Positions 53,145 through 64,000 are shown, counted from the stretch's first letter. The stretch: 64,000 bases of DNA from Isoetes taiwanensis (GCA_021234155.1 JAJEKV010000084.1:1118001-1182000); one strand, 5' to 3'. Notes: generated by a model not told the origin, from the letters alone. Made by a program: numbers and translations.

Positions 53145-54003
53145 TTGGTGGACCCAGCAATTCACCTTTAGAACAGAGAAATACACACTTCTTTGGATTC
53201 AAACACACTCCACCCTTCCTGCACAACTCCATTGTCATTGTCAGCAACTCCATATGTTTAGTTAGAGAAGTTCCTAGGCCCAAATCATCCAAGAAAACTC
53301 TAAAGTTTGACATTGGCATGCTTTGAAATATTTTATCCATTGCTCTTTGAAAGGTAGCAGATGCATTCATCAAGCCAAATGGCATTTTCATCATGGCAAA
53401 AGTACCCCAAGGGGTTATGAAAGAGGTCTTAGCTTGATCTGCCTCTTTTATCTTGATCTGATTGAAACTCGAAAATCCATCTAAAAAAGAATATATTTCT
53501 TTCCCTGCAGTTGCATGTAACACTTCTTCTAGAAATGGTAATGGATAACAATCTTTAATAGTGGCCTTGTTTAGATCCCTGTAATCTATACAAATCCTAA
53601 TGCTCTTATTCTTCTTTTCTACTGGAACAATGCAAGACAGCCAGTCAGGATTTGTTATCTCTTTAATAACCTCAGCTTCTTTCATCTTCAATAATTCCTC
53701 TCTGATCAAGGTAAGCAGTGATGCATTTATTCTCCTGAGTTTTTGCATTACAGGTTTAGCATCTTCTTTTATCTTTATTTCAAATTCACAGATATCAGTC
53801 CTCACTCCCACTAATTCTGTATAATCCCAGGCAAATACATCTTTCCAGCTCTCAAAGAAAACTTTTAAGGAAGCCTCATCTTTGCTATAAAAAATATCTC
53901 CAAGGAAAAGTGTTCTTACCTGTCCATTTTTGTTGATAGTTAACTCTTTTACCTCCTTCTCTTGCTGTGCATCTATCACCAGAATAGGAAAGTTGTGTTG
54001 CAT
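53145..54003 (-). pseudogene. gypsy copy 1: reverse transcriptase N-terminal half
   Basis: Reads MQHNFPILVIDAQQEKEVKE, VGVRTDICEFEIKIKEDAKP, LSCIVPVEKKNKSIRICIDY, DLNKATIKDCYPLPFLEEVL, FLDGFSSFNQIKIKEADQAK, MPFGLMNASATFQRAMDKIF and FRVFLDDLGLGTSLTKHMEL. All main RT palm motifs including FLDD are present, but the ORF ends at the deletion junction (CSKGELLG then foreign frame), so thumb, RNase H and most of integrase are missing. Confidence 0.9.
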
Positions 54004-55240
54004 CTTCCTTGTTTAATTCATCTTCATTTATAGCTCCCTCAGCCAAATGGTCGAGGAGCACGGTTCTGCAAAGTGCATCTGCTTCACAATTTTCCTCCCT
54101 AGGTATATGTTTGATCTCCCAAGCCTTGAACTTGCTTAGAAGTTGCAGTACCCTTTCTTTGAGCTCTGACATGTCTTGGTTTTTGGTCTGGTATTCTCCA
54201 GTGACCTGTCTGCATATCAATTGAGAATCACCAAAGATAGATATGTTAGTCAAACCTAAAGCCAAAGATTCTTCTAAGCCAGCTATGAGTGCCTTATATT
54301 CGGCCATATTTGAAGTGATTCCTTCATGCACTCTACCAACTTTGGATAAGAGTTTATTGGCACAGTTTCTGATCACAGCTGCAGAAGATGCTATATTCAA
54401 TTTGATTGAAATTCCACCATCAAACCACAATACACCTTTATTGAGATTTGCTTCCATGCTAAGGTCACCTAAACAGGTAGGTATGATTTCTATTGGTTTG
54501 CAAACAGAAACAGGCATTTTTAACACACCTGGCTCATCTTCAATCAACATGTCTTGTTCTATAAAGTTGTACAGATTAGCATCACCTGTTTTGTTGTATA
54601 GAGTTACAGTTCTTGCTCCATTTGAAATGGTACACTGCCCTTTGGACCAGACAGGTCTAGCATCTACAGTGGATAACCATCTCCTTCCCAACAACAAGTC
54701 ATATATGTCAGTCACATCACAATTATCTTCAAAAGCCACAACTATGAAACTGGCCTCAACAATTATACCTTCAATTTCTATTGGCACCTTTGTCACTAGT
54801 CCTATGGGTTTTATTTTAGCATTGGAGAATGACCTTAATATGACAGGTGATGGTTGAGTGACAGCAAGACCACACTTCTTCATTACATGCTGAGGCATAA
54901 CATTTAGTGGAGAGCCTCCATCTAGCAAGACTCTAGATAAATGCAAGTTACCTAAACTAGCTGAGCAGGTGAAGGCACCTGGATCTTTTTCTTCTTGAGT
55001 TAATATAACTTTCTCTGTCTCATGCACATCAGCAAATGAAATTTGTTCAACATTATTAGACCTCAATATTTTCTCTCTATAGCTAGGTGCAATTCTGAGA
55101 AGCGTGAGGAGATCTATGCTTACTTTAGAACTTTTTAGGATCATATCTAGCTCATCTAACTCTTTGTCCTTTTTATTAAACTTCTCAAAAGGAGGTGGAG
55201 CTATCACCTGAACTTCTCTGTTGACAGGAAGGGTGGACAA
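53885..55240 (-). CDS. gypsy copy 1: protease plus additional RNase H ORF
   Basis: One open frame on the minus strand encodes a retropepsin-like protease (SRVLLDGGSPLNVMPQHVMK; LLLGRRWLSTVDARPVW) and then a complete RNase H of the extra (archaeal-like) type: VLWFDGG (Asp), TSNMAEYKALIAGLEESLAL (Glu), SIFGDSQLICRQVTGEYQTK (Asp), and HIPREENCEADALCRTV (Asp). It precedes RT and overlaps the RT ORF by about 119 bases in the +1 frame. The N-terminal end at about 55238 runs straight into LTR-like sequence (KDGCQPLSATS...), so gag has been lost. The D-G-G protease motif and the extra RNase H point to the Tat-like part of Ty3/gypsy. Confidence 0.85.
   Translation of the reverse strand: MSTLPVNREVQVIAPPPFEKFNKKDKELDELDMILKSSKVSIDLLTLLRIAPSYREKILRSNNVEQISFADVHETEKVILTQEEKDPGAFTCSASLGNLHLSRVLLDGGSPLNVMPQHVMKKCGLAVTQPSPVILRSFSNAKIKPIGLVTKVPIEIEGIIVEASFIVVAFEDNCDVTDIYDLLLGRRWLSTVDARPVWSKGQCTISNGARTVTLYNKTGDANLYNFIEQDMLIEDEPGVLKMPVSVCKPIEIIPTCLGDLSMEANLNKGVLWFDGGISIKLNIASSAAVIRNCANKLLSKVGRVHEGITSNMAEYKALIAGLEESLALGLTNISIFGDSQLICRQVTGEYQTKNQDMSELKERVLQLLSKFKAWEIKHIPREENCEADALCRTVLLDHLAEGAINEDELNKEDATQLSYSGDRCTAREGGKRVNYQQKWTGKNTFPWRYFL
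54243..54857 (+). other. antisense ORF conserved between gypsy copies (shadow)
   Basis: A 204-codon plus-strand ORF lies opposite the protease/RNase H coding sequence and recurs at 60229-60843. Its conservation is explained by the near-identity of the two gypsy copies; I do not consider it a gene. Confidence 0.3.
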
Positions 55241-57176
55241 AGATGATGATGATGTGGCACTTAAGGGTTGGCAACCATCTTTTCCCCTAGTCAAAATGAT
55301 TTTTTGGCAATAGGTTTAGAATGAGGTGGCAAGGAGGAAGAACAAGGCTAATAGGCTCATTTTTCAAGCATTTCAATCTTATGGTTGACCAACTTTTTGG
55401 GTTTGGTCAAAACTTGCCTAGTCATCATTTGATGATGTAAAGTGATGTGATGATGTAGAATGATGTAATGATGTTGAGTGATGTAATGGTGTGGAGTGAT
55501 GTGGTGATGTGGACACTTGTTGCTTAGGTGGCAACTTGGTGGATGACACATGGAAGTAGCAAATAATGGGTGGACCCAAGTAGCTTTGTAGATGATGACA
55601 TGTGTGTCGAGCCATCATGCCATGTCACCTAGAAGTGGTGATTAGGCAAATTCGTGCTTAGCTTTTCCTTTTTTTTTTTTCTTTTGGCTAGCAAAAAGTG
55701 CTTTTTTAGCTTTAGCTACTTGGTGTGAAGTGCATGATAATGGAATGGTGTGGTGAAGAATAGTAACATGAAACTTGATGCTAGGCAATCTCTTTGGTGT
55801 AACAACTTTCTTGGAAATTGTGCCTTAGGTAGTGGTAGGTCAACTATGGAACAAGAGGCTATGTGTGAGATGAATAATGGTATAGGGTGTGGAGATGCAA
55901 AAAACAAAATAAGGGTAATGGTATGTTGGAAATGAGATCAATGTGAAGGAATAGAGTAGAAATGACAACATGAAGGAGAAAAATACCATTTTCATAGCTT
56001 GCAAACTTCACAGGGGTCTTCCAAACTTCTAGATGCTTAGATCCTCTCAATGTGTGGCCTTGATTCCAGTTCAATGTCTTCACTTGGTTCTTCAACATAG
56101 TATCTTCTTTCTTCTGCAATATGAATAAGATTTGATGGCACCTTGCCATGTTGCCATAGCAGGGCAACATCATGCTAAACAAGGAAAAGAAATGGCTGGT
56201 CCCCTCAGCCTTGTGAGCAAAAAATGGAATATGACAGAAGAGTAATGATGGTAGTGCAAGAGAATGAAAATTCTGAGAATATGGGCAGCAAAAGGTGATA
56301 AAAAGAGATGAAAAAAAATGAAAATGAAGTTGGAGAAAGTCCTGTGCAGATGGACATAGTAATGTGAATGATGCTTGAGTGAATGTCTTTGAAGGATGTT
56401 TGTATGGAGTTGGAACAGGGACTTGATTTTGAGAGTTTCGTGACCTGACTTGACTTGTTTGACTTCTCTTGAAAGATGTGTGGAGCAGGAACAATAACTT
56501 GAGTTGGGAGTATTTTTATCTTTTTCTAAAACTTGAGCCACCTTTATGGAAGGCTTATGGAAGGTAGCAAAATTTGTGTTCTCTCTTTTTTGAAAATGAT
56601 TTGGGAAGCAAGGGCTAGATGAGAATGGAACAAAGGCAGATGAAAATGGATGGAATGTATCAGGTGGACCTGCCAGTGTGGAAAAATATATGATGTCAGT
56701 ACCACGTTCTCCCAGCTAACTGTAGTTATGTTTAGCTGTTTGGGATCCTGCATCAATGAAGAATTCTGGCTGATGTGAATTGGAGGGCAACTATTTTCTC
56801 AGGTGGAGATTATTCAGACTGGTGAACCTGTCATGGCAAGTTCTACATATGTTAGAAAACAAGTCCTCCTAGGCTTTCATGACTGTGATCTCAACCTGCA
56901 ACATCATAATACACACAAGATATCAAAGTTAAAACCTATTTTCTCTTTTTTCCTTTTTTCTCTTTTTTTTTTTTTTTTTTACTTTATGAAAGTAATTTCA
57001 AAATAACATCAAAAGAGCACAAGCACCCACATCTTTAAGGAACATACCTATTAATTTTAAAGCTAGTGTCTCTAATAATTCAAGTAGCTAACTATCCAAA
57101 TGGCTATCCTATTCAAACAAACTCATACAAATATGTTGTTGCCAATATCTTTTTAGATGTAATATGTTTATAGGGT
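55240..57176 (-). repeat. gypsy LTR plus 3' non-coding region, copy 2
   Basis: Nearly identical to 50705-52570, with small indels (for example AAAAAGTG/AAAAGTG near 55695 and a longer T tract near 56965). Its left end at GATGATGATGATGTGGCAC abuts the protease region of copy 1, so the start of the LTR and the gag of copy 1 were removed at this junction. Confidence 0.7.
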
Positions 57177-59988
57177 TCATGAGTGTGACTTTGTTGTGAT
57201 ATCTTCTAGGAAGTAAGAATTTGTACCTGCTTGTCCACAGATTTTGTATGGCCCTTCCCATAAGCAGTCAAATTTACCTGCTGTGTTTTCCCTTGCCTTG
57301 TCCCATTTGAGAACTAGCTCCCCCTCTTTGAAACTTCCTTGCAATTTGTGAATGGCTTTGAATGCTGCTGCATCTTTTGCCTTCTTAAGCAAGATGGCAT
57401 TCTCTGCTTCAAACCTCTCTTCTTCTAGATGGAGCAACCTATCAAACCTATCCTTGTATGCTTCCTCCATCTGCATTTGAATCTTTAGAGCTAACCTTAA
57501 GGAAGGCAACTCTAGTTCCACTGGAATAACAGCCTCAACACCATAGACAAGAGCAAAAGGTGTATGATTAGTAGCATTTTTAATTGTAGTTCTATATGCC
57601 CAAAGTGCATCATGTAATTTAAGGTGCCAATCCTTTTTATGTACCTCTATTGTCTTCTTGAGAATACCTTTTAGAACTTTGTTGGTGGACTCAGCTTGGC
57701 CATTGCCCTGAGGGTAGTATGCTGAGCTTTTCACATGCTTTACTTTCAAGGTTTTTAGGAGGTTGCTGATCACATCATTTATGAACTGTGTGCCTCTGTC
57801 AGAAACTATTTTCAGAGGAATACCAAATCTAGTGCAAATGTTTTCATGGAGGAACCTAGCAGTTGTTGAAGCATTTGCTTGTCTCAATGGGACAGCTTCT
57901 GCCCATTTGGTGAAAAAATCTGTTGCCACTAGTATGTATTCATGCTGAGAGGGAGAATTTGGATGTATAGGCCCTATGAAGTCTAGTCCCCAAGTTTGGA
58001 ATGGACCTGGAGATGTAATGCTAGTCAAGGCAGCAGTCCGAAGAATCCTTTTTCCATGTATCTGGCATTTATGGCATCTCCTGATAGTCTCATAACAATC
58101 TTTAAACAAGCTGGGCCAGTAATATCCAGACCTGAGTATCTTTTTTGCAGTTGTATCAGCTGCATAATGACCTCCACAAATTCCTTCATGGCAAGCTTCT
58201 AGAATCAACTCAGCTTCTGACCTATCAACACACCTTAGTAAAACACCAGATTGATCAATCTTACATAATACCTCTCCAATCATTCTGTATGTTTTTGCTT
58301 TTTCTTTGAATCTTCTCAACTGACTGCTTGTAAAGTTTTCTGGTACCTCTTCATGTTTGAGAAACTTGATGATTTCATCCTGCCAGTCCTCTTGCATTTT
58401 ACTAGATAGCACAAGGTTAGTAGCAATTTCACACACTTCATCAGTACTTAAACCATTAAAATCTTCAAACTCAAACACCTTATTGGTCAAATAATCACTA
58501 GGACTCTTGATTGTTTTGACAGTCCTAACCTTTAAATTGTAATCCTGTATCTTGCATGCCCATCTACATAATTTAGCCTTACTCTGAGTTTTCTGGAACA
58601 GCATGGGGATAGGATTTTGATGTATCATTACTTTCACCTCATTGTGTTGAACTATATGACCAAGCCTTTGCAGAAAAAACATTATTCCAGCTGCACTTTT
58701 TTCCATTCTAGGGTATCTGTTCTCAGCATCAGACCAAATTTTGCTGGCAAAAGATATTATCCCATGTTTCTGCATGAGTGCTATGCCTACAGCTTTGCTA
58801 GTGACACTGATATATGCCTGGAATGGTTGAGCAAGGTCTGGTGGTTTCAGAATCTCTGATTGGCATATGGAAGTTATCAACAGGTCAAATGCAGCTTGGC
58901 ATTCATCTGTCCATTCTATTGCAATAAATTTGCTCTCACTCTTATTATACTTGCCAACACGTGTCAGAGCTGCCAAAGGACTTATGATGTGTGAAAAGTT
59001 AGGCACATACATTCTCAAAAAACTTGTCAAGCCCATGAAACTCTTCACCTGTTTTAGGGTTTTAGGTGGAGCTAATTTCTTCAAAGCCTCCATTTTTCCT
59101 TCAGATACTTTGATTCCTTGAGTAGACACCTCATGACCCAGCAATTCACCTTTAGAACAGAGAAATACACACTTCTTTGGATTCAAACACACTCCACCCT
59201 TCCTGCACAACTCCATTGTCATTGTCAGCAACTCCATATGTTTAGTTAGAGAAGTTCCTAGGCACAAATCATCCAAGAAAACTCTAAAGATTGACATTGG
59301 CATGCTTTGAAATATTTTATCCATTGCTCTTTGAAAGGTAGCAGATGCATTCATCAAGCCAAATGGCATTTTCATCATGGCAAAAGTACCCCAAGGGGTT
59401 ATGAAAGAGGTCTTAGCTTGATCTGCCTCTTTTATCTTGATCTGATTGAAACCCGAAAATCCATCTAAAAAAGAATATATTTCTTTCCCTGCAGTTGCAT
59501 TTAACACTTCTTCTAGAAATGGTAATGGATAACAATCTTTAATAGTGGCCTTGTTTAGATCCCTGTAATCTATACAAATCCTAATGCTCTTATTCTTCTT
59601 TTCTACTGGAACAATGCAAGACAGCCAGTCAGGATTTGTTATCTCTTTAATAACCTCATCTTCTTTCATCTTCAATAATTCCTCTCTGATCAAGGTAAGC
59701 AGTGATGCATTTATTCTCCTGAGTTTTTGCATTACAGGTTTAGCATCTTCTTTTATCTTTATTTCAAATTCACAGATATCGGTCCTCACTCCCACTAATT
59801 GTCAGATAATCCCGGGCAAATACATCTTTCCAGCTCTCAAAGAAAACTTTTAAGGAAGCCTCATCTTTGCTATCAAAAATATCTCCAAGGAAAAGTGTTC
59901 TTACTGGTCCATTTTGTTGATAGTTAACTCTTTTACCTCCTTCTCTTCTTTGTGCATCTATCACCGTAATAGGAAAGTTGTGTTGCAT
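57177..59988 (-). CDS. gypsy copy 2: RT, degenerate RNase H, integrase
   Basis: An 872-codon open frame (57177-59795), with its N-terminal part in another frame up to 59988. RT: LSCIVPVEKKNKSIRICIDY, FLDGFSGFNQIKIKEADQAK, FLDDLCLG. The connection domain and native RNase H follow (PFQAYISVTSKAVGIALMQ, YPRMEKSAAGIMFFLQRLGH, VKVMIHQNPIPMLF): the usual catalytic Asp, Glu and Asp positions read S/T, S and H or I. Integrase: HEGICGGHYAADTT and CHKCQ zinc motif, WGLDFIGPIHPNSPSQHEYI (D), IVSDRGTQFINDV (D), YYPQGNGQAESTNKVLKGIL (E), and WEGPYKI near the end. The ORF itself is intact apart from the N-terminal frameshift near 59800. Confidence 0.9.
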
Positions 59989-60863
59989 CTTCCTTGTTTA
60001 ATTCATCTTCATTTATAGCTCCCTCGACCAAATGGTCGAGGAGCACGGTTCTGCAAAGTGCATCTGCTTCACAATTTTCCTCCCTAGGTATATGTTTGAT
60101 CTCCCAAGCCTTGAACTTGCTTAGAAGTTGCAGTACCCTTTCTTTGAGCTCTGACATGTCTTGGTTTTTGGTCTGGTATTCTCCAAAGGACTGCCTCGCA
60201 TATCAATTGAGAATCACCAAAGATAGATATGTTAGTCAAACCTAAAGCCAAAGATTCTTCTAAGCCAGCTATGAGTGCCTTATATTCGGTCATATTTGAA
60301 GTGATTCCTTCATGCACTCTACCAACTTTGGATAAGAGTTTATTGGCACAATTTTCGATCACAGCTGCAGAAGATGCTATATTCAATTTGATTGAAATTC
60401 CACCATCAAACCACAATACACCTTTATTGAGATTTGCTTCCATGCTAAGGTCACCTAAACAGGTAGGTATGATTTCTATTGGTTTGCAAACAGAAACAGG
60501 CATTTTTAACACACCTGGCTCATCTTCAATCAACATGTCTTGTTCTATAAAGTTGTACAGATTAGCATCACCTGTTTTGTTGTATAGAGTTACAGTTCTT
60601 GCTCCATTTGAAATGGTACACTGCCCTTTGGACCAGACAGGTCTAGCATCTACAGTGGATAACCATCTCCTTCCCAACAACAAGTCATATATGTCAGTCA
60701 CATCACAATTATCTTCAAAAGCCACAACTATGAAACTGGCCTCAACAATTATACCTTCAATTTCTATTGGCACCTTTGTCACTAGTCCTATGGGTTTTAT
60801 TTTAGCATTGGAGAATGACCTTAATATGACAGGTGATGGTTGAGTGACAGCAAGACCACATTT
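59933..60863 (-). pseudogene. gypsy copy 2: protease/extra RNase H, frameshifted and interrupted
   Basis: Same protease-RNase H region as copy 1 (IYDLLLGRRWLSTVDARPVW; SNMTEYKALIAGLEESLALG; HIPREENCEADALCRTV). A frameshift near 60195 splits the RNase H (ICEAVLWRIPDQ against ICRQVTGEYQTK in copy 1), and AEY has become TEY. At 60863 it is interrupted by a copia LTR; the missing N-terminal part should continue outside the window. Confidence 0.85.
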
Positions 60864-61543
60864 TGTTAAATTCTTAGTCTACTAGACTTTTTACCTTCTC
60901 ACAACTATTGTAGATACTGACAATCAGTGCAATCATTAAAATTCCAGTCAATACAATATATGAAACATAAGCCTACACTTCATATGCATAGGAAATTTGA
61001 CAAGCAAATTTAGTCTAACAAGGGAGCCACAATTTGGTCATTCATCCCTTGTTAAATGCTAAGTGTAGGTTTAAATAACAATTTCAACTATGAATCAAAA
61101 TCATAGTCATTAAGAACTTAAGCTACTGTAGCATCGAAGTAATGCAAAAAACAATAGCAGATGTCTTGACAGCAATATAACTGGTCTTCACAATAAGAAT
61201 TAATCATGCCCAGTGCCGCCCACCTTCACAATTCGTTTTCAACCTTTATACGTCGTTCTTCGTCGGTTTCGGCAGGATAGACATTCTATCTTCAGACTTT
61301 CCTTCACAATGAAATATCCCACATACGTAACTGTTCAAACTGGCTTTAGAGATGATATATCCCACATGCATTATCAAGCCAAAAAGACTTTGAACCATTG
61401 ACTTTAAGATTTCGGCCATTTTCACATTTCCTAAACCTTTGAACTTAAATCAATGATAACCGGCTAACTGCATTACCATTCAATTTCTACCTGCATGGCT
61501 TGATTCAACTGCTCACAAGATTTACATGAACAAATATCTAACA
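60864..61543 (-). repeat. copia 3' LTR (680 bp)
   Basis: On the element strand it starts TGTTAGATATTTGTTCATG right after the polypurine tract AAGGGGGAA and ends GAATTTAACA (plus-strand start TGTTAAATTC at 60864). TG...CA ends and position after RNase H define it; the matching 5' LTR is outside the window. Confidence 0.8.
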
Positions 61544-64000
61544 TTCCCCCTTCATGTAATCTTCCTTGCCATTATATTGTACAGTTTCTCTCAAGGTCTG
61601 AAATCTTCCAAGTGGTAAAGCTTTTGTTAGAAGATCTGCCATTTGATTAACTGTATCAACATAAGTAAGATGAATCAGATTCTTTTCAACCATATCTCGT
61701 ATAAAGTGAAGTTCCATCTCTATATGCTTACACCTTTCATGCAAAACTGGATTTTTTGACATGGCTATGCAGCTTGTGTTATCACAGAAAATGATTGTAG
61801 GATCAGTTTGTTCTATACCCAGTTCAGTCAGCAATCTCTTTTCCCATACTACTTCCTTTGTCAATAGAGATGCAGCATTATATTCTGCCTCTGCACTAGA
61901 AAGAGCTATGCTTCCTTGCTTCTTGCATTTCCAAGCTACAGGGGCACCTCCTAATAGCACAACATATCCTGAAGTTGACTTCCTTTGGTCTAAATCTCCA
62001 GCCCAATCAGAATCACAATAAGCTTTTAATTGCAACTCATTTGAATTATACATAATGCCAATATTCAAAGTACCTTTGAGATATCTGAGTATTCTCTTAG
62101 CAGCTGCCCAATGATCTACACCTGGGTTATTGTTGTATCTGCTTAAGATGTTTACCCCAAAAGCAATGTCTGGTCTCGTGCAGTTTGCCACATAAGCTAA
62201 ACATCCAATTAGTGACCTATATGGAGTATTTTCCATTTGTTTCTTCTCTCTTGCTGTTTTTGGACACATATGGGCTGAGATCTTATGCCCTGGAACCAAA
62301 GGTGTTAGTGCTATATTGCAATCAATCATGTTAAACTTCTTTAACATATTCATAATATGAGTTGGTTGGCTTAGAGTCAGCAACTTTTTTTTTCTGTCTC
62401 TACAAACTTCAATACCAAGAAATCTCCTGAGCTCACCCAAATCTGTCATTTGGAATCGTTTGTTGAGCAATTGTTTACAATGAGCCAAAGTGTCTTTATC
62501 ATTTGCAACCATGATATTATCATCAACATATAGAGCTATTATACACCAATTTTTCCCATCTCTATACCTGTACAAATTGCCATCATATTTCAGCTTCTCA
62601 AATTCTTGCTCTAAAAGGTAATTGTCCATGCATTTGTACCATTCTCGTGGTGCTTGTCTCAAACCATAGACTGCTCTATTTAACTTCCAGATTTTTCCTT
62701 TTTCTTCTTCAAAACCTGGTGCAGGCTTTAAATATATCTCTTCTTCCAGCTTTGCATTAAGAAATGCAGTACTTACATCCATATGATGAATTTCCATGTC
62801 ACATGAGTTGGCAATGGCTAGTAATATTCTCAAACTATTAATTTTGACCAGAGGAGAGAATGTCTCATCAAAATCTATCCCTTTCTTCTGTGTGAATCCT
62901 TGTGCAACAAGCCTTGCCTTGTATTTCTTTGTCATACTATCAATGCCTGGTTTAATTCTGAAAATCCATCTACTGAACAATATTTTTGTCTGCTGGTTTA
63001 TCAACTACAGTATATGTGTCTGTTCTTTTGAAAGATTGCATTTCATCCTTCATGGCTTTTCTCCAATTTACAGAATCCTTACTCTTAACAGCCTCTTCAA
63101 AATTATTTGGCATGTTATCTGTTTCTAACACAAGAATATCAAAAACAGAATGAATTTCACCTTCTTTATCATGATGTCTTCTACTTCTACCAGCTTCAGT
63201 TCTGCCATGTATTTTTAGTTCAACCTTGCCTTCATCAGCCAGTATCTGGGCCTCAGTTCTTCTTGCTTTCCTTTTTGGTTTTTCTAAGGGTTCAACTTGT
63301 ATAGGCTCTGCTGGCTTGTCTTCAGGCAATGCTGGTACTATTGAAGGTTCAACCAGCTCAGGCTCTGCTGCTCCAGCTTCAGATGATGCAGGTACTATTG
63401 TGGTTTCAAACTCTGATAAACTTTGAGTGTCTTGTGCCTCAATCTTGTCATTATCTCCATCTTCATTATCACTATCAATGACATTGCTTGTATCCTGCAT
63501 TTCATTTTCAGTCTGAGCAGCAAGCTCAACCATTTCTTTTACATCAGAATTAGTTTGACCAGTCCTCAATATAACATCATCATTTACATTTGGTATTGTT
63601 CTATAGAACTTGTTCTCATTAAAAACCACATCTCTACTAATCAGAATTTTCCTATGAGTAGGATCATACAATCTGTAAGCCTTTGAATGCATATCATAAC
63701 CTAACATATAAGCAACATATGCACGGTCATCAAGTTTTTTTCTGATTTCTTCAGGGACGTGAACAAAACTTAAGCAACCAAATGATTTTAAATGATCATA
63801 AACAGGTAATTTTCCTGACCACAACATTTCAGGAATTGTACCTTTTGTACTTGTAGATGGCAGCAAGTTTTGAATATACACTGCAGTTTTCAATGCTTCA
63901 CTCCATAAAAAATTTGGAAGACCTGAGTACTTTAGCATGGATCGAATAGCATTTAGCAGAGTTCTATTTTTCCTTTCAGCTACTCCATTTTCTTTGAGGA
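61538..64000 (-). pseudogene. copia pol: integrase C-part, RT, RNase H (one frameshift)
   Basis: From the right edge: integrase (LKENGVAERKNRTLLNAIRS, LPNFLWSEALKTAVYIQNLL), a chromodomain-free linker rich in Glu, Asp and Pro, then RT start (FEEAVKSKDSVNWRKAMKDE). A frameshift at about 62990 changes frame, then RT continues: WIFRIKPGIDSMTKKYKARL, HHMDVSTAFLNAKLEEEIYL, YGLRQAPREWY, ALYVDDNIMVAND. RNase H follows: YCDSDWAGDLDQRKSTSGYV, SSAEAEYNAASLLTKEVVWE, HIEMELHFIRDMVEKNL. All RT and RNase H catalytic motifs are intact. The stop TAG lies six bases inside the 3' LTR. Apart from the one frameshift this is the best preserved copia copy here. Confidence 0.9.

Larger units (their letters stand above)
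60864..64000 (-). mobile_element. Ty1/copia element inserted in gypsy copy 2 (runs off right edge)
   Basis: The minus-strand element has its 3' LTR at 60864-61543, polypurine tract and pol, and continues beyond the window. It splits the gypsy protease gene: copy 1 continues CTTCTTCATT where copy 2 has the LTR. The target duplication cannot be checked without the far side. Confidence 0.9.

Noticed and set aside
60229-60843. 204-codon plus-strand ORF conserved in both gypsy copies
   Set aside because: It is antisense to the protease/RNase H coding sequence; the two copies are nearly identical DNA, so its conservation is not independent.
50705-60863. A gag gene for the gypsy element
   Set aside because: No CCHC knuckle or gag-like frame occurs; copy 1 is fused to LTR-like sequence before gag, and copy 2 is interrupted by copia before that point.

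Overview
The window looks like nuclear DNA of a land plant, most likely a seed-free vascular plant such as a fern (inference). It has spliced genes with GT-AG introns, a plant-type PLS-class pentatricopeptide repeat (PPR) gene whose repeats resemble fern/lycophyte PPRs, and a dense bed of LINE, Ty1/copia, Ty3/gypsy and Mutator-like (MULE) sequences. I saw no rRNA, tRNA, CRISPR or bacterial operon. Layout: 0-5 kb holds the first exon of a gamma-glutamyl hydrolase gene running off the left edge (minus strand), then small gene relics (a PDI-like exon and unassigned exons) cut up by LINE and gypsy fragments. 5-18 kb is LINE-rich: a GC-rich LINE family, called LINE-A here (full copy 12.2-14.2 kb plus fragments and bare 3' tails), and L1-like LINEs B and C at 14.2-17.0 kb; an unassigned three-exon gene model follows at 17.0-18.0 kb. 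18.8-20.4 kb is an intact 527-residue PPR ORF followed by a decayed duplicate of its own 3' end. 20.6-25.8 kb is mostly non-coding, with a GC-rich foldback and a LINE-A 3' fragment. 25.8-28.2 kb is a 5'- and 3'-truncated copia copy on the minus strand. 28.5-30.1 kb is a spliced MULE transposase relic on the minus strand. Divergent from it, about 31.1-40.4 kb on the plus strand, is the most unusual locus: a spliced, nuclear-looking gene (basic NLS-like stretches at both ends) that appears to encode a ParB-like domain followed by a beta-class (N4/N6-type) DNA methyltransferase domain. It is broken by a complete 5.36 kb copia element (31321-36680, 5-bp target duplication CTACA) and a LINE-A copy (36834-38816), and carries frameshifts and a stop. 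41-48.9 kb has decayed copia sequence containing a near-perfect inverted duplication, several coding-like segments I could not assign, a cluster of 13-bp CACGC-N3-GCGTG palindromes around a 164-bp foldback, an unassigned spliced gene relic (46.66-48.0 kb) and a LINE endonuclease fragment. 50.7-60.9 kb holds two head-to-tail copies of one Ty3/gypsy element (minus strand) with an extra RNase H between protease and reverse transcriptase; copy 1 has lost most RNase H/integrase sequence, and copy 2 is interrupted by another copia element (from 60864) that runs off the right edge. Functionally, the only genes that look potentially active are the gamma-glutamyl hydrolase (folate metabolism, partial) and the PPR protein (organelle RNA processing, truncated C-terminus). 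The rest is a record of transposition, nesting, deletion and decay, mostly frameshifted.
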